Below are positions 1-7,607 of a DNA stretch of 32,767 nt, one piece after another. Every line of letters starts with the position of its first letter. The first letter of the stretch is position 1. A model generated the notes under the pieces. The model did no database searches, had not been told where the DNA came from, and worked only from the letters and a program-made list of their open reading frames with translations. A program made the translations under genes and the position numbers. The stretch comes from CAYXSX01 sp964493095 (GTDB lineage: Bacteria; Pseudomonadota; Alphaproteobacteria; Micavibrionales; Micavibrionaceae). The stretch is from contig CAZBNG010000017.1 of NCBI GenBank assembly GCA_964493095.1, positions 1-32,767 on the forward strand, read 5' to 3'.

Positions 1-82
1 GTTCATACATAAACTATAAAGTATAACGTTATGGTTTTCAAGTTTTTATTGCTTTAGGGGTCGGAGAATAATTGTCACCCGA

Positions 83-343
83 CTACAATCCCTGCCATTT
101 ATCATACTTAGGCGAATTCATGAACAGGTCGAAGGGTGTATTCAAGGCATACTCTAGCTTTCCGCCGTTTAATTCTAGGTTTGAAAATACGTAATTGATA
201 ACTGCCCGTCTTTGATCGTCTTTTGAACTCTCGAAGGGGTTGGCAACCTGGGACACAAGCCGTAATAAAGCTTCAGCCGTTTGGAAGAATGTTTTATCGG
301 CTTGTGTGGGTCGAATAACACAGGCATGAAAATTTCTATGAAA
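83..343 (-). pseudogene. C-terminal remnant of a large serine recombinase
   Basis: Read on the minus strand, a frame open from the stop at 83-85 back to an in-frame stop at 344-346 encodes about 86 residues. They include AEALLRLVSQVANPF, QRRAVINYVFSNLELNGGK and NTPFDLFMNSPKYDKW. This is the pattern at the extreme C-terminus of large serine recombinases (resolvase plus recombinase domains), where a helix is followed by an xVFSNLxLxGxxL strand and a PFDL motif. No ATG starts the frame, and the catalytic serine domain is absent, so the piece is a decayed or truncated copy. It lies at the left edge of the copper cluster and may mark an old integration boundary. The family call is from motif memory; the coding frame is directly visible. 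Confidence 0.55.
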
Positions 344-383
344 CTATATGCCTTTTGGGAACGAATATTGTATTATGTGGCCC

Positions 384-779
384 ATGCGAAATATTTTGCT
401 CGGTTTTTTGATGGTTCTGATGCTTACGCCTTCAATGGCGTGCGCGATGCCGTCTTGCGCCGGTGAGAGACAGGCGGATGCCGCGCGCCTTCCCTGTGCA
501 GGGCATCATGCAAATCATGAACATCAAGGGAAGCATACCGGTAAGGTTAAACTACTGAGTGATTGCACGGGCGTGGATATGAAAACAACCGATACGACCG
601 GCATCGACAAACTTGTCCTGATGGAAGATTTTTCGGCTTACACGCCGATGGCGGATATTCCGGTTAGCCATGTCACACATATGGATTCAAAAGAAATTCG
701 TGGTCCGCCGCCGGATTGGCCCGGTTTATATAAAATACAGCCTTCTCTTATCCTCACCACTCAGAGATTCCGCATATAG
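384..779 (+). CDS. Small secreted protein of the copper cluster (unknown function)
   Basis: The product is about 131 residues. It starts with a signal peptide (MRNILLGFLMVLMLTPSMACA), followed by a Cys/His-rich stretch (three Cys, and HHANHEHQGKH) and a C-terminal block RGPPPDWPGLYKIQPSLIL ending in TTQRFRI. Similar short proteins with a PPDWP...LTTQR ending occur beside cop/cus genes in Proteobacteria, as I recall, but their function is not established. Upstream in-frame starts exist at 348 and 375. I chose 384 because the signal peptide begins there, although the only purine-rich element (GGGA at 357-360) is far away and would suit 375 better. It is the first gene of the cluster and probably acts in the periplasm as a copper binder, which is an inference from composition and context. 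Confidence 0.6.
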   Translation: MRNILLGFLMVLMLTPSMACAMPSCAGERQADAARLPCAGHHANHEHQGKHTGKVKLLSDCTGVDMKTTDTTGIDKLVLMEDFSAYTPMADIPVSHVTHMDSKEIRGPPPDWPGLYKIQPSLILTTQRFRI

Positions 780-782
780 GGT

Positions 783-809
783 TTCTGCACATTTTATTTG
801 TGTGCAGAA
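783..809. promoter_or_regulatory. Perfect 9-bp inverted repeat between the first gene and copA
   Basis: TTCTGCACA (783-791) and TGTGCAGAA (801-809) are exact reverse complements separated by 9 AT-rich bases. The element lies 4 bases after the upstream stop codon and 24 bases before the copA start. It could be an operator for a metal regulator, a weak terminator or attenuator hairpin, or an mRNA-stabilising stem. It is not GC-rich and lacks a T-run, so a classical terminator is less likely. Confidence 0.5.
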
Positions 810-833
810 TTTAACTCTAAGGACTCTGAATTT

Positions 834-2555
834 ATGAAACATATCATTTTAACTTTATTTGGGCTTTTGCTTCTATGTGTGTCCACACAGGCGCGGGCGG
901 ATGAATATAGCCTCACCATTGCACGTAAAACTGTAAATATTACCGGGCATCCGGTTGAAAAACTTGCGATTAACGGTACGATTCCCGGCCCCACCCTGCA
1001 TTTCAGGGAGGGCGAAGACGTAACCGTGCATGTCACGAATAAACTGGATGAGCCGACTTCCATTCACTGGCACGGCTTTCTGATTGATGCGGCTATGGAT
1101 GGCGTTCCCGGTTTTAACGGGTTTCCGGGTATTATGCCGGGTGAGACTTTCACTTACCGTTTCAAGGTACGGCAAAACGGCACCTACTGGTATCATTCCC
1201 ATAGCCAGTTCCAGGAACAGGACGGGCTTTATGGCGGAATCGTGATCGCCCCTAAAACACCCGACAGTATTAAGGCAAGCCGCGATTACGTAGTGGTTTT
1301 ATCCGATTTCACGGATGAGCGGGGGCGCGATATTATGGGGCATCTGAAAATGATGTCGGATTACTATAACTACGCCCGCCGAACCGTTGGCGATTTCTTT
1401 GATGATGCGAAAACGCAAGGGTTTGGCAAAGCGTGGGAAAATATGAGCATGTGGGGCGAAATGCGCATGTCGCCGACCGACCTTTCGGATGTAAGCAATT
1501 ATACCTTTCTGATCAACGGCAAGACCCCGGACCAGAACTGGACGGGAATTTTTAAGCCGAACGAAAAAGTGCGTCTGCGTTTTATCAACGCTTCGGCCAT
1601 GTCAATTTATGATGTGCGCATACCGGGGTTGAAAATGCAGGTCGTATCGGCGGACGGTCAGAACGTGGAACCTGTGCCGATAGATGAATTTCGCTTCGGC
1701 GTGGCTGAAACTTATGATGTGATTGTTTCCCCGAAAGAAGACAAGGCTTACACCATCGCTGCCGAACCGATCGACCGCACAGGCTTTGCCATCGGTACGC
1801 TGGCGCCGCGGGAAGGTATGAAAGGAGAGATTCCCAAGCAACGTCCCCGGGCTCTGCTAACTATGACCGATATGGGTATGATGCACATGGGGCACGATAT
1901 GGAGGGCATGGATCCTTCAAAGATGAATCATGGTATGCCGGTGGACCACGCCACTATGGATCATAATATGTCCGGTATGAGTATGGACATGCAAAGCGGC
2001 TGGTCGAAGGCCGGAACGCCGGAAGGCGACAAGGCGTTGGCCTATTCGGATTTGCGTTATCGCGGTATTCAGAAAGATATCCGTCCGCCGGAGCGCACGA
2101 TTGAAGTGCGGTTGGGTGGCAATATGGAGCGTTACATCTGGACGATGAACGGCAAGCGCTATCAGGACTCCGGGCCGATGCATTTACGCTACGGCGAACG
2201 TGTTCGCCTGAAATTCGTCAACGAGACAATGATGGCGCATCCGATGCATTTGCACGGCATGTTCGTTCAACTGGAGAATGGTCAGCCTGCTGAGAAGCTG
2301 CCGAACAAACACACGGTAATCGTGCCGCCGGGGCAAAGCTATTCCGTGCTGCTAACAGCCGATGAGCCCGGTGAGTGGGCGTTTCACTGTCATCTGCTTT
2401 ATCATATGGCTGCCGGCATGATGACCAAGGTGGTGGTGGCAAAGCTTGACCCGGCGGATGTCCCGCCGGATAAAAAGATGAACATGCCGATGAAACATGA
2501 GACGGGGCACGATACGAAACAGCAGGCGGAAGGGGAACATCATCATGCGCACTAG
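834..2555 (+). CDS. copA: CopA/PcoA-family periplasmic multicopper oxidase
   Basis: This 573-residue secreted oxidase is of the copper-resistance CopA/PcoA type, which oxidises Cu(I) to less toxic Cu(II) in the periplasm. A signal peptide spans residues 1-22. All four multicopper oxidase copper-ligand motifs are visible: HWHG (78-81), WYHSHS (119-124), HPMHLHG (469-475) and HCHLLYHMAAGM (518-529), the last with the type-1 Cys and axial Met. A Met/His-rich insertion (about residues 343-388, with repeated MxxM and MGH) is the typical CopA copper-loading segment. An ATG at 798 would add 12 residues before the signal peptide. I chose 834 because AAGGA at 819-823 is well spaced. The 3' end overlaps copB by 11 bases, which suggests translational coupling. 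Confidence 0.93.
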   Translation: MKHIILTLFGLLLLCVSTQARADEYSLTIARKTVNITGHPVEKLAINGTIPGPTLHFREGEDVTVHVTNKLDEPTSIHWHGFLIDAAMDGVPGFNGFPGIMPGETFTYRFKVRQNGTYWYHSHSQFQEQDGLYGGIVIAPKTPDSIKASRDYVVVLSDFTDERGRDIMGHLKMMSDYYNYARRTVGDFFDDAKTQGFGKAWENMSMWGEMRMSPTDLSDVSNYTFLINGKTPDQNWTGIFKPNEKVRLRFINASAMSIYDVRIPGLKMQVVSADGQNVEPVPIDEFRFGVAETYDVIVSPKEDKAYTIAAEPIDRTGFAIGTLAPREGMKGEIPKQRPRALLTMTDMGMMHMGHDMEGMDPSKMNHGMPVDHATMDHNMSGMSMDMQSGWSKAGTPEGDKALAYSDLRYRGIQKDIRPPERTIEVRLGGNMERYIWTMNGKRYQDSGPMHLRYGERVRLKFVNETMMAHPMHLHGMFVQLENGQPAEKLPNKHTVIVPPGQSYSVLLTADEPGEWAFHCHLLYHMAAGMMTKVVVAKLDPADVPPDKKMNMPMKHETGHDTKQQAEGEHHHAH

Positions 2556-3249
2556 TTTTTTATTATTTTCACTTTTGCTTTCCGCTGTGTTTATCCAGCC
2601 CGCCCAGGCTAGTGATGAACATGGTGGTATGATTTTTCATGGCTTTACGCTGGAAACAGATTACGGGGCCGGGGAGCACGGTCCTGTCGCAAGCTGGGAT
2701 TTGGATGGCTGGATCGGCGGCGATTACAATAAGCTCTGGCTTAAATCGGAAGGTGAACATGCCGATGGTATAACAGAGAATGCGGAATTGTGGGCCATGT
2801 ATTCCCGCAACGTTGCGCCATTCTGGGATGTGCAGGCCGGCATAAGGCATGATACGCGGCCCGTTTCTACTTCTTATGCTGTGTTCGGGGTGCAGGGGCT
2901 TGCGCCTTATCACTTCGAAACAGAAGCGCATCTTTTTGTTAGTGATGAAGGAGACGTTAGTGCCCGCCTGCGCGGGGAAACCGATATGCTGTGGACGCAA
3001 CGCTTCATTTCCCAGCCCTATGCCGAAGTTAACCTGTTCGCGCAGGACGTGCCGGAACAGGATATAGGCGCAGGCGTTTCCAGTGCCGAAATCGGTCTGC
3101 AAACCCGCTACGAACTTAAGCGGGAGATCGCCCCCTATCTTGATCTGCGTTATGAGCGTAAATTCGGAGAAACCTCATCCATCGCCCGGCGTGAAGAGGG
3201 CGATAACGATAATTTTATCGCTGCACTGGGGTTGCGGCTTATGTTCTAA
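2545..3249 (+). CDS. copB: CopB/PcoB-family outer-membrane copper resistance protein
   Basis: This is a 234-residue protein with a signal peptide (MRTSFLLFSLLLSAVFIQPAQA). The body shows alternating beta-strand patterns and CopB hallmarks: GxTLETDYG, WDLDGWIGGDYNKLWLKSEGE, WAMYSRNVAPFWDVQAGIRHD, and the terminal FIAALGLRLMF with a C-terminal Phe, as in outer-membrane barrels. CopB works with CopA in periplasmic copper sequestration; its exact role is unclear in the family. It lacks the long Met/His-rich N-terminal region found in Pseudomonas CopB. The start at 2545 lies inside the end of copA and is preceded by AAGGGGA. An earlier in-frame ATG at 2497 falls deep inside copA and is unlikely. 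Confidence 0.9.
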   Translation: MRTSFLLFSLLLSAVFIQPAQASDEHGGMIFHGFTLETDYGAGEHGPVASWDLDGWIGGDYNKLWLKSEGEHADGITENAELWAMYSRNVAPFWDVQAGIRHDTRPVSTSYAVFGVQGLAPYHFETEAHLFVSDEGDVSARLRGETDMLWTQRFISQPYAEVNLFAQDVPEQDIGAGVSSAEIGLQTRYELKREIAPYLDLRYERKFGETSSIARREEGDNDNFIAALGLRLMF

Positions 3250-3265
3250 AGAAAGGTATATTGTT

Positions 3266-4027
3266 ATGAACACAACGACAAATAGTGAGAGTCTCAGTAA
3301 AGTAGCGGAAATCGGCATCTATTTCTGGATATTGAAAATACTGGCCACCACACTTGGTGAAACAACAGGAGATATGCTCGCCCAGACCCTGAATCTCGGT
3401 TACACGGTGGGGCTTTTCGCGACCGGATCGGTTTTACTGGTCCTGCTGGTATTGCAAATCCGCGCCAAAAAATTTCATTCAGTACTGTTTTGGGCGGCGG
3501 TCATTGGTACAACGACCGTGGGCACAGAAATCTCGGACTTTATGGATAGGACATTGAACCTGGGTTATATGTACGGTTCCCTGGTATTGGTTGCAGGCTT
3601 ACTGGGTACTCTTGCATTTTGGTATTCCCGGGAAAAAAGTTTAAGAGTTTATCCGATTACGCAGACCGGACCTGAAACTATGTTCTGGATAGCCGTTTTG
3701 TTTTCAAACTCTCTGGGTACGGCTTTTGGCGATTATCTGACCGATAATCTGGAGCTTAGTTACATACAGGGCGCTCTTGTAACCTCCGGCGTGATCGGCG
3801 TTGTTATTTTGCTTCATTATATAAGTCACGTGAAGATCAACCAGGTCATTTTATTCTGGGTTGCCTTTGTGTTTACCCGTCCGTTCGGAGCCACATTTGG
3901 AGATTTTTTGACCAAACCGGTGGATCATGGCGGGCTTGATCTGGGAACCATCAATGCATCAGTGGTCACTGTCCTGATATTTGCTGCCGTACTTTATATT
4001 TCCAGAAAGACCAATCACCAGGACTAG
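3266..4027 (+). CDS. COG4705-like integral membrane protein with four internal repeats
   Basis: A 253-residue polytopic membrane protein with GAAAGG (3251-3256) before the start. The sequence is built of four units, each pairing a G(D/E)xxxDxL-type loop with hydrophobic helices: TLGETTGDMLAQTLNLGY, TVGTEISDFMDRTLNLGY, SLGTAFGDYLTDNLELSY and PFGATFGDFLTKPVDHGG. Each is followed by a long hydrophobic segment, giving roughly eight helices. This matches uncharacterised COG4705 membrane proteins. The acidic and polar residues repeated within the membrane at equivalent places suggest a transporter or channel with pseudo-four-fold symmetry, possibly for a metal or proton, but the substrate is unknown. 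It sits 16 bases after copB, probably in the same operon. Confidence 0.75.
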   Translation: MNTTTNSESLSKVAEIGIYFWILKILATTLGETTGDMLAQTLNLGYTVGLFATGSVLLVLLVLQIRAKKFHSVLFWAAVIGTTTVGTEISDFMDRTLNLGYMYGSLVLVAGLLGTLAFWYSREKSLRVYPITQTGPETMFWIAVLFSNSLGTAFGDYLTDNLELSYIQGALVTSGVIGVVILLHYISHVKINQVILFWVAFVFTRPFGATFGDFLTKPVDHGGLDLGTINASVVTVLIFAAVLYISRKTNHQD

Positions 4028-4042
4028 CAAAAGGAGAAAACC

Positions 4043-4699
4043 ATGACACATATCGAAATCATACCCAACTGGCACCCGATACTGGTACATTTTACCATTG
4101 CGCTTCTGAGTGTTTCAACGTTGCTTTTCGTGGTGGGAACGTTAGCGCGCAAAGAACCCTTACACAGCCAGCTTGCCATCGCCGCCCGCTGGAACCTATG
4201 GATTGGAGCGCTGGCGGCACTGGTCACAGTTCTGGCAGGGGCTTATGCGTTTTCAACCGTTCCGCATAATACCGAAGAAGCGCATATGGCCATGATCGAT
4301 CACAGGGGATGGGCGTTGAGTGCGGCAGGTATGTTCATCGTGCTGGCTTTATGGTCACTCATTGCGGCATTGCGCGGAACGGCGACATTTGACGGATCGC
4401 GCCATTATCTTTTTGTTGCCCTGATCGTTACTGCCGGCGTTCTTTTAGCTGTGACAGGATATAAAGGCGCGGAACTGGTTTATCGCCATGGTCTTGGTGT
4501 TATGCCTATGCAGGCGGCGATGGGAAATGCAGGGCATCACCATGAAAGCGGAATGATGGATGCTATCATGGACGGGTTGATGGAAGGCGAGGAAGGGGAG
4601 CATCAGCACGGTCACGGTGAAGACATGGAAGAAATGCATGAGCATATGCACGAAACGCTGGAAGACGAAGGTCACCACCACGACAATGAAAATAATTAA
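4043..4699 (+). CDS. DUF2231-like membrane protein with His/Met-rich tail
   Basis: This 218-residue protein has about four transmembrane helices. The opening (IPNWHPILVHFTIALLSVSTLL) has the N-terminal WHPxxVHF motif of DUF2231 proteins. The middle is HRGWALSAAGMFIVLALWS. The last 55 residues form a soluble tail with 12 His, many Met and many Asp/Glu (GHHHES, EHQHGHGED, HEHMHET, GHHHD), a likely metal-binding extension not usual for the family core. AAGGAG precedes the start (4032-4037). It lies in the copper gene series and probably buffers or senses copper near the membrane, which is an inference. Its biochemical function is unknown. Confidence 0.72.
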   Translation: MTHIEIIPNWHPILVHFTIALLSVSTLLFVVGTLARKEPLHSQLAIAARWNLWIGALAALVTVLAGAYAFSTVPHNTEEAHMAMIDHRGWALSAAGMFIVLALWSLIAALRGTATFDGSRHYLFVALIVTAGVLLAVTGYKGAELVYRHGLGVMPMQAAMGNAGHHHESGMMDAIMDGLMEGEEGEHQHGHGEDMEEMHEHMHETLEDEGHHHDNENN

Positions 4700-4722
4700 C
4701 AAAACCCCGAAAGGAAAAAACA

Positions 4723-5130
4723 ATGCGAAAACTTCTGATAATACTGATGCTGACAATTATAGCTGTTCCGGCCATGGCACAGGAACAAGCGCACGATCAT
4801 CCTGCAGACTGGCTGAAACCCATCAAGGCCGAATACGTCTGCATGGTCAATGACAAGGCTTTCGATAGCACTCAAATTCCGGTCCCTGTAGAAGGAAAAA
4901 CTTATTACGGATGTTGTGCCGGATGCAAAGCCACGCTGGAAAATAACCCATCTTCACGCATGGCCACTGACCCGGTTAGCGGCAAGAGCGTCGATAAAGC
5001 CGAAGCTGTCATAGGTGCCGGTCCGGACAAGACGATCTATTATTTTGAGAATGAAGAAAACTTCCAAAAATTCGCGGATGGTTCGATGCCGGAGGCAGAC
5101 ATGACGAAAGATAACATGCATGCCGATTAG
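4723..5130 (+). CDS. Secreted YHS/TRASH-like Cys protein
   Basis: A 135-residue protein with signal peptide MRKLLIILMLTIIAVPAMA. The mature part has two YHS-like halves. The first carries EYVCMVNDKAF and KTYYGCCAGCKATLENNP, matching the C...YYxCCxxC pattern of YHS/TRASH metal-binding domains. The second (DPVSGKSV, TIYYFENEENFQKF) keeps the fold pattern but has Ser where YHS domains have Cys, so it has probably lost metal binding. Such domains bind Cu(I) or other soft metals. AAAGGA precedes the start. It lies between two other periplasmic or membrane metal proteins, in line with a copper-chaperone or buffering role. The function is inferred. Confidence 0.7.
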   Translation: MRKLLIILMLTIIAVPAMAQEQAHDHPADWLKPIKAEYVCMVNDKAFDSTQIPVPVEGKTYYGCCAGCKATLENNPSSRMATDPVSGKSVDKAEAVIGAGPDKTIYYFENEENFQKFADGSMPEADMTKDNMHAD

Positions 5131-5208
5131 CAGCCAAAAATTGGAGAATATAAAACAGTTTTGTAATAACTGCGTATTTAAATTCCAAATAATTTAAGGA
5201 GAAGAACG

Positions 5209-5760
5209 ATGAAAAAATTTATGTTGATACCGGTATTGGCCGCTATGGCTCTTCCTGGTGCTGCTTTTTCGCAAGGCAACAACAATATGATGGCAGGCGG
5301 AGGCATGATGATGAACGGCCAGACGCAACAGCAAGCAATGCCTGTTCCTCAGGATCAGGACGAGGCCAAGCCGCAGGAGTTTGATAAACAGATGCAGACA
5401 ATGGCCGATCATATGCAGGAAATGCAGCAAATGATGGACCGGATAACACAAACCAAAGATCCGCAGGAGCGCCGGAAGATGATGCAGGAGCACTGGACGG
5501 CGATGCAGGATATGATGGGCCAGATGCATAATATGTGCGGACAGTATGGCATGATGGGTATGTGTATGGGACCAGGTATGATGAATAAGAATACGATGGG
5601 CAACCATATGATGCATGGCCCGATGATGTGGCAGGATTATCAGAAAATGTCACCCGAAAAGCTTAAAGAGCAACAATATATGATGGGGCGCTTTATGGGC
5701 ATGCAGCAAATGATGATGAACCAGATGATGGAGCATCAGCACTGGATGCAGCAACAATAA
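5209..5760 (+). CDS. Methionine-rich secreted protein, probable copper buffer
   Basis: This 183-residue protein has a signal peptide (MKKFMLIPVLAAMALPGAAFS). About 44 of its residues are Met, plus many Gln and His. Clusters such as GGGMMM, GQYGMMGMCMGPGMM, MQQMMMNQMM and MEHQHWM are suited to Cu(I) thioether binding. Two Cys lie eight residues apart in the Met-rich centre. A middle segment (EFDKQMQTMADHMQEMQQMM) looks helical. I recognise no named family. Composition and position point to periplasmic copper sequestration. The start is preceded by AAGGAGAAG. The 78-base gap upstream is longer than elsewhere in the cluster but shows no clear promoter. Confidence 0.7.
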   Translation: MKKFMLIPVLAAMALPGAAFSQGNNNMMAGGGMMMNGQTQQQAMPVPQDQDEAKPQEFDKQMQTMADHMQEMQQMMDRITQTKDPQERRKMMQEHWTAMQDMMGQMHNMCGQYGMMGMCMGPGMMNKNTMGNHMMHGPMMWQDYQKMSPEKLKEQQYMMGRFMGMQQMMMNQMMEHQHWMQQQ

Positions 5761-5794
5761 GGCATTAACGTTCTAAGCAACAAGGAGGCCTATA

Positions 5795-6136
5795 ATGGTA
5801 TATTTCTTTGTCAAAACCTTGGTGACGGCCCTGATTGTCGCCGCCGTATCAGAGGTTTCTCGGCGCTATCCCTTATGGGCCTCCCTGCTTGTTTCTTTGC
5901 CTTTAACATCCATTCTGGCCTTTATCTGGATCTATGTGGATGGCCGGAACGATGCTAAAATTGTCCAGATGTCTTACGATATTTTCTGGTTGGTCCTGCC
6001 CTCGCTGGCGTTCTTCCTTATCCTGCCGTTTCTGATGAAACATGGGCTGGGCTTTCCGCTGGCAATGGGTCTGTCCGTCATTGCTATGGGAACTTTTTAC
6101 GCGGGCGGTGTTTGGCTTTATAAAACAATTTCATAA
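5795..6136 (+). CDS. DUF3147-like small membrane protein
   Basis: A 113-residue protein with four hydrophobic helices. The motif series SEVSRRYPLWASLLVSLPLTSILAFIWIYVDGRND followed by IFWLVLPSLAFFLILPFLM is what I recognise from DUF3147 proteins, whose function is unknown. Strong AAGGAGG precedes the start. The next gene begins 12 bases after the stop, so the two are cotranscribed and may form a complex with the following permease. A role as an accessory subunit is inferred only from that pairing. Confidence 0.72.
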   Translation: MVYFFVKTLVTALIVAAVSEVSRRYPLWASLLVSLPLTSILAFIWIYVDGRNDAKIVQMSYDIFWLVLPSLAFFLILPFLMKHGLGFPLAMGLSVIAMGTFYAGGVWLYKTIS

Positions 6137-6148
6137 GGAAATTTAGCG

Positions 6149-7315
6149 ATGCAGGATATTATTCAGCCACTTGGCGACGCCATACACATGATTGCCGCTA
6201 TGGGGTGGCAAATTCTTTGGGGGCTGGTGTTCGGATTTTTACTCTCGGCCATTGTTGACGTGCTGGTATCTAAAGCGGAATTGCAAAAACTAATGCCGGA
6301 CGACTCGCCGGGTTCTATCACACGAGCATCCCTTGTGGGGGCGGCCTCATCGTCCTGTTCCTATGCCGCTGTTGCCATTGCCCGCTCAATCTTTCGCAAA
6401 GGCGGGAATTTTACGGCGGCAATGGCATTTGAATTTGCCTCAACGAACCTTGTTATTGAACTTGGGATTTTATTGGTCGTCCTGATGGGCTGGAGCTTCG
6501 GTGCGGCGGAGTTTATCGGCGGGCCGCTAATGATTGCGATTATGGTTGTGCTGTTTAAGGTTTTTCTCAAACCTAAAATGGTCGAAGCTGCCAGACAACA
6601 GGCCGAAAAGGGCCTTAAAGGACAAATGGAAGGGCACGCTGAAATGTCTATGGAGGCGCGCCGCGGAAACTGGAAAGAACGTCTGGTTTCGGCCAAAGGC
6701 TGGACCTCGATCAGCCATTATTTCGTGATGAACTGGGCAATGTTGTGGAAAGATATTGCACTGGGCCTTATCATTTCCGGTACGCTTGGGGCGCTTGTCC
6801 CGGCAGAGTTTTGGCAATCACTATTCTTTGCCGACGATCCCATGCTTTCTAAAATATGGGGGCCTGTAATCGGCCCATTGATTGCCATTGCGTCTTTTAC
6901 CTGTTCGATTGGTAACGTGCCGCTGGCTGCCGTATTGTGGAATGGCGGTATCAGCTTCGGCGGGGTTGTTGCGTTTATTTTTGGAGATCTGATTGTTATT
7001 CCGATCCTCAATATTTACCGAAAATACTATGGAACGCGCATGAGTCTGTTCTTGCTTGTAACATTCTATATATCCATGGTGCTGGCGGCGTTCGGTATCG
7101 AGATTTTATTCGGCGCTATGGGGTGGATTCCGGAAGCCCGCAATCTTGATGTCACCCACGCCGCATTTTCATTCAACTACACAACCGTTCTTAACGGATT
7201 AGCGTTGTTGCTGGCCGCATGGCTTTATTTACGCTATCGCCGTACCGGGGGGCCGGAAATGATGAAAGCTATGGAACATGGCGAGCATTGTCATCACGGC
7301 GGTGAAAAAGACTGA
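6149..7315 (+). CDS. ArsP/UPF0718-type permease
   Basis: This 388-residue membrane permease has two related halves. The first includes SLVGAASSSCSYAAVAIARS and FASTNLVIELGILLVVLMGW. The second includes ASFTCSIGNVPLAAVLWNGG and FIFGDLIVIPILNIYRKYYG. A hydrophilic linker (about residues 150-190) joins them. The paired Ser/Cys motifs in the two halves are typical of the ArsP_1 (DUF318) permease family, whose studied members export organoarsenicals. The C-terminal tail is short and His/Cys-containing (EHGEHCHHGGEKD), which suggests metal contact. Given the copper neighbours, the substrate may be a metal or metal complex rather than arsenic; this is not shown by sequence. It is the last gene of the island. 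Confidence 0.8.
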   Translation: MQDIIQPLGDAIHMIAAMGWQILWGLVFGFLLSAIVDVLVSKAELQKLMPDDSPGSITRASLVGAASSSCSYAAVAIARSIFRKGGNFTAAMAFEFASTNLVIELGILLVVLMGWSFGAAEFIGGPLMIAIMVVLFKVFLKPKMVEAARQQAEKGLKGQMEGHAEMSMEARRGNWKERLVSAKGWTSISHYFVMNWAMLWKDIALGLIISGTLGALVPAEFWQSLFFADDPMLSKIWGPVIGPLIAIASFTCSIGNVPLAAVLWNGGISFGGVVAFIFGDLIVIPILNIYRKYYGTRMSLFLLVTFYISMVLAAFGIEILFGAMGWIPEARNLDVTHAAFSFNYTTVLNGLALLLAAWLYLRYRRTGGPEMMKAMEHGEHCHHGGEKD

Positions 7316-7356
7316 GATGTTTAAAAAGTCATAATTCACAGAGTTGAACGGTTCTA

Positions 7357-7375
7357 TGCCTGAATGGTGCAGGCA
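7357..7375 (+). other. Small hairpin downstream of the permease
   Basis: TGCCTG (7357-7362) and CAGGCA (7370-7375) form a perfect 6-bp stem with a 7-base loop, 42 bases after the permease stop. No T-run follows, so it is a poor rho-independent terminator. It could be a 3' processing or stability stem. The rest of 7316-7570 is AT-rich and I see no gene in it. Confidence 0.3.
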
Positions 7376-7572
7376 AGGGCACAATAAAGAATTCTGTATT
7401 GTATTTTGAAAGCCCGCCATTTCAGATGCAAACATGTGAACATAGTTTTCTCATGCATTACACTTCACTTTTTAACCAATTGAAAAACAATGGTTTTTTA
7501 AATTTTCTCAAATTTAAGCCAAATTTAGGTTACCATTGAATGATTCTTAAAAAATGATTAGAGGCCTTTTGC

Positions 7573-7578
7573 TATAAT
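7573..7578 (+). promoter_or_regulatory. Candidate -10 element for the response-regulator pair
   Basis: A perfect TATAAT stands 35 bases before the ATG at 7613, in an AT-rich stretch that follows the copper island. I see no good -35 hexamer at 16-18 bases upstream, so an alternative sigma factor or an activator may be needed. It would serve the small ORF at 7608 and the response regulators at 7790 and 8308. Confidence 0.35.
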
Positions 7579-7607
7579 GAGAAGATAGCGTGTGAACCTT
7601 TGGAGGT

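Noticed and set aside
3836..3841. CACGTG within the COG4705-like gene as a second parS
   Set aside because: The flanking bases do not fit TGTTNCACGTGNAACA, and it lies inside a coding sequence; similar CACGTG near 8258, 8720 and 22284 fail for the same reason.
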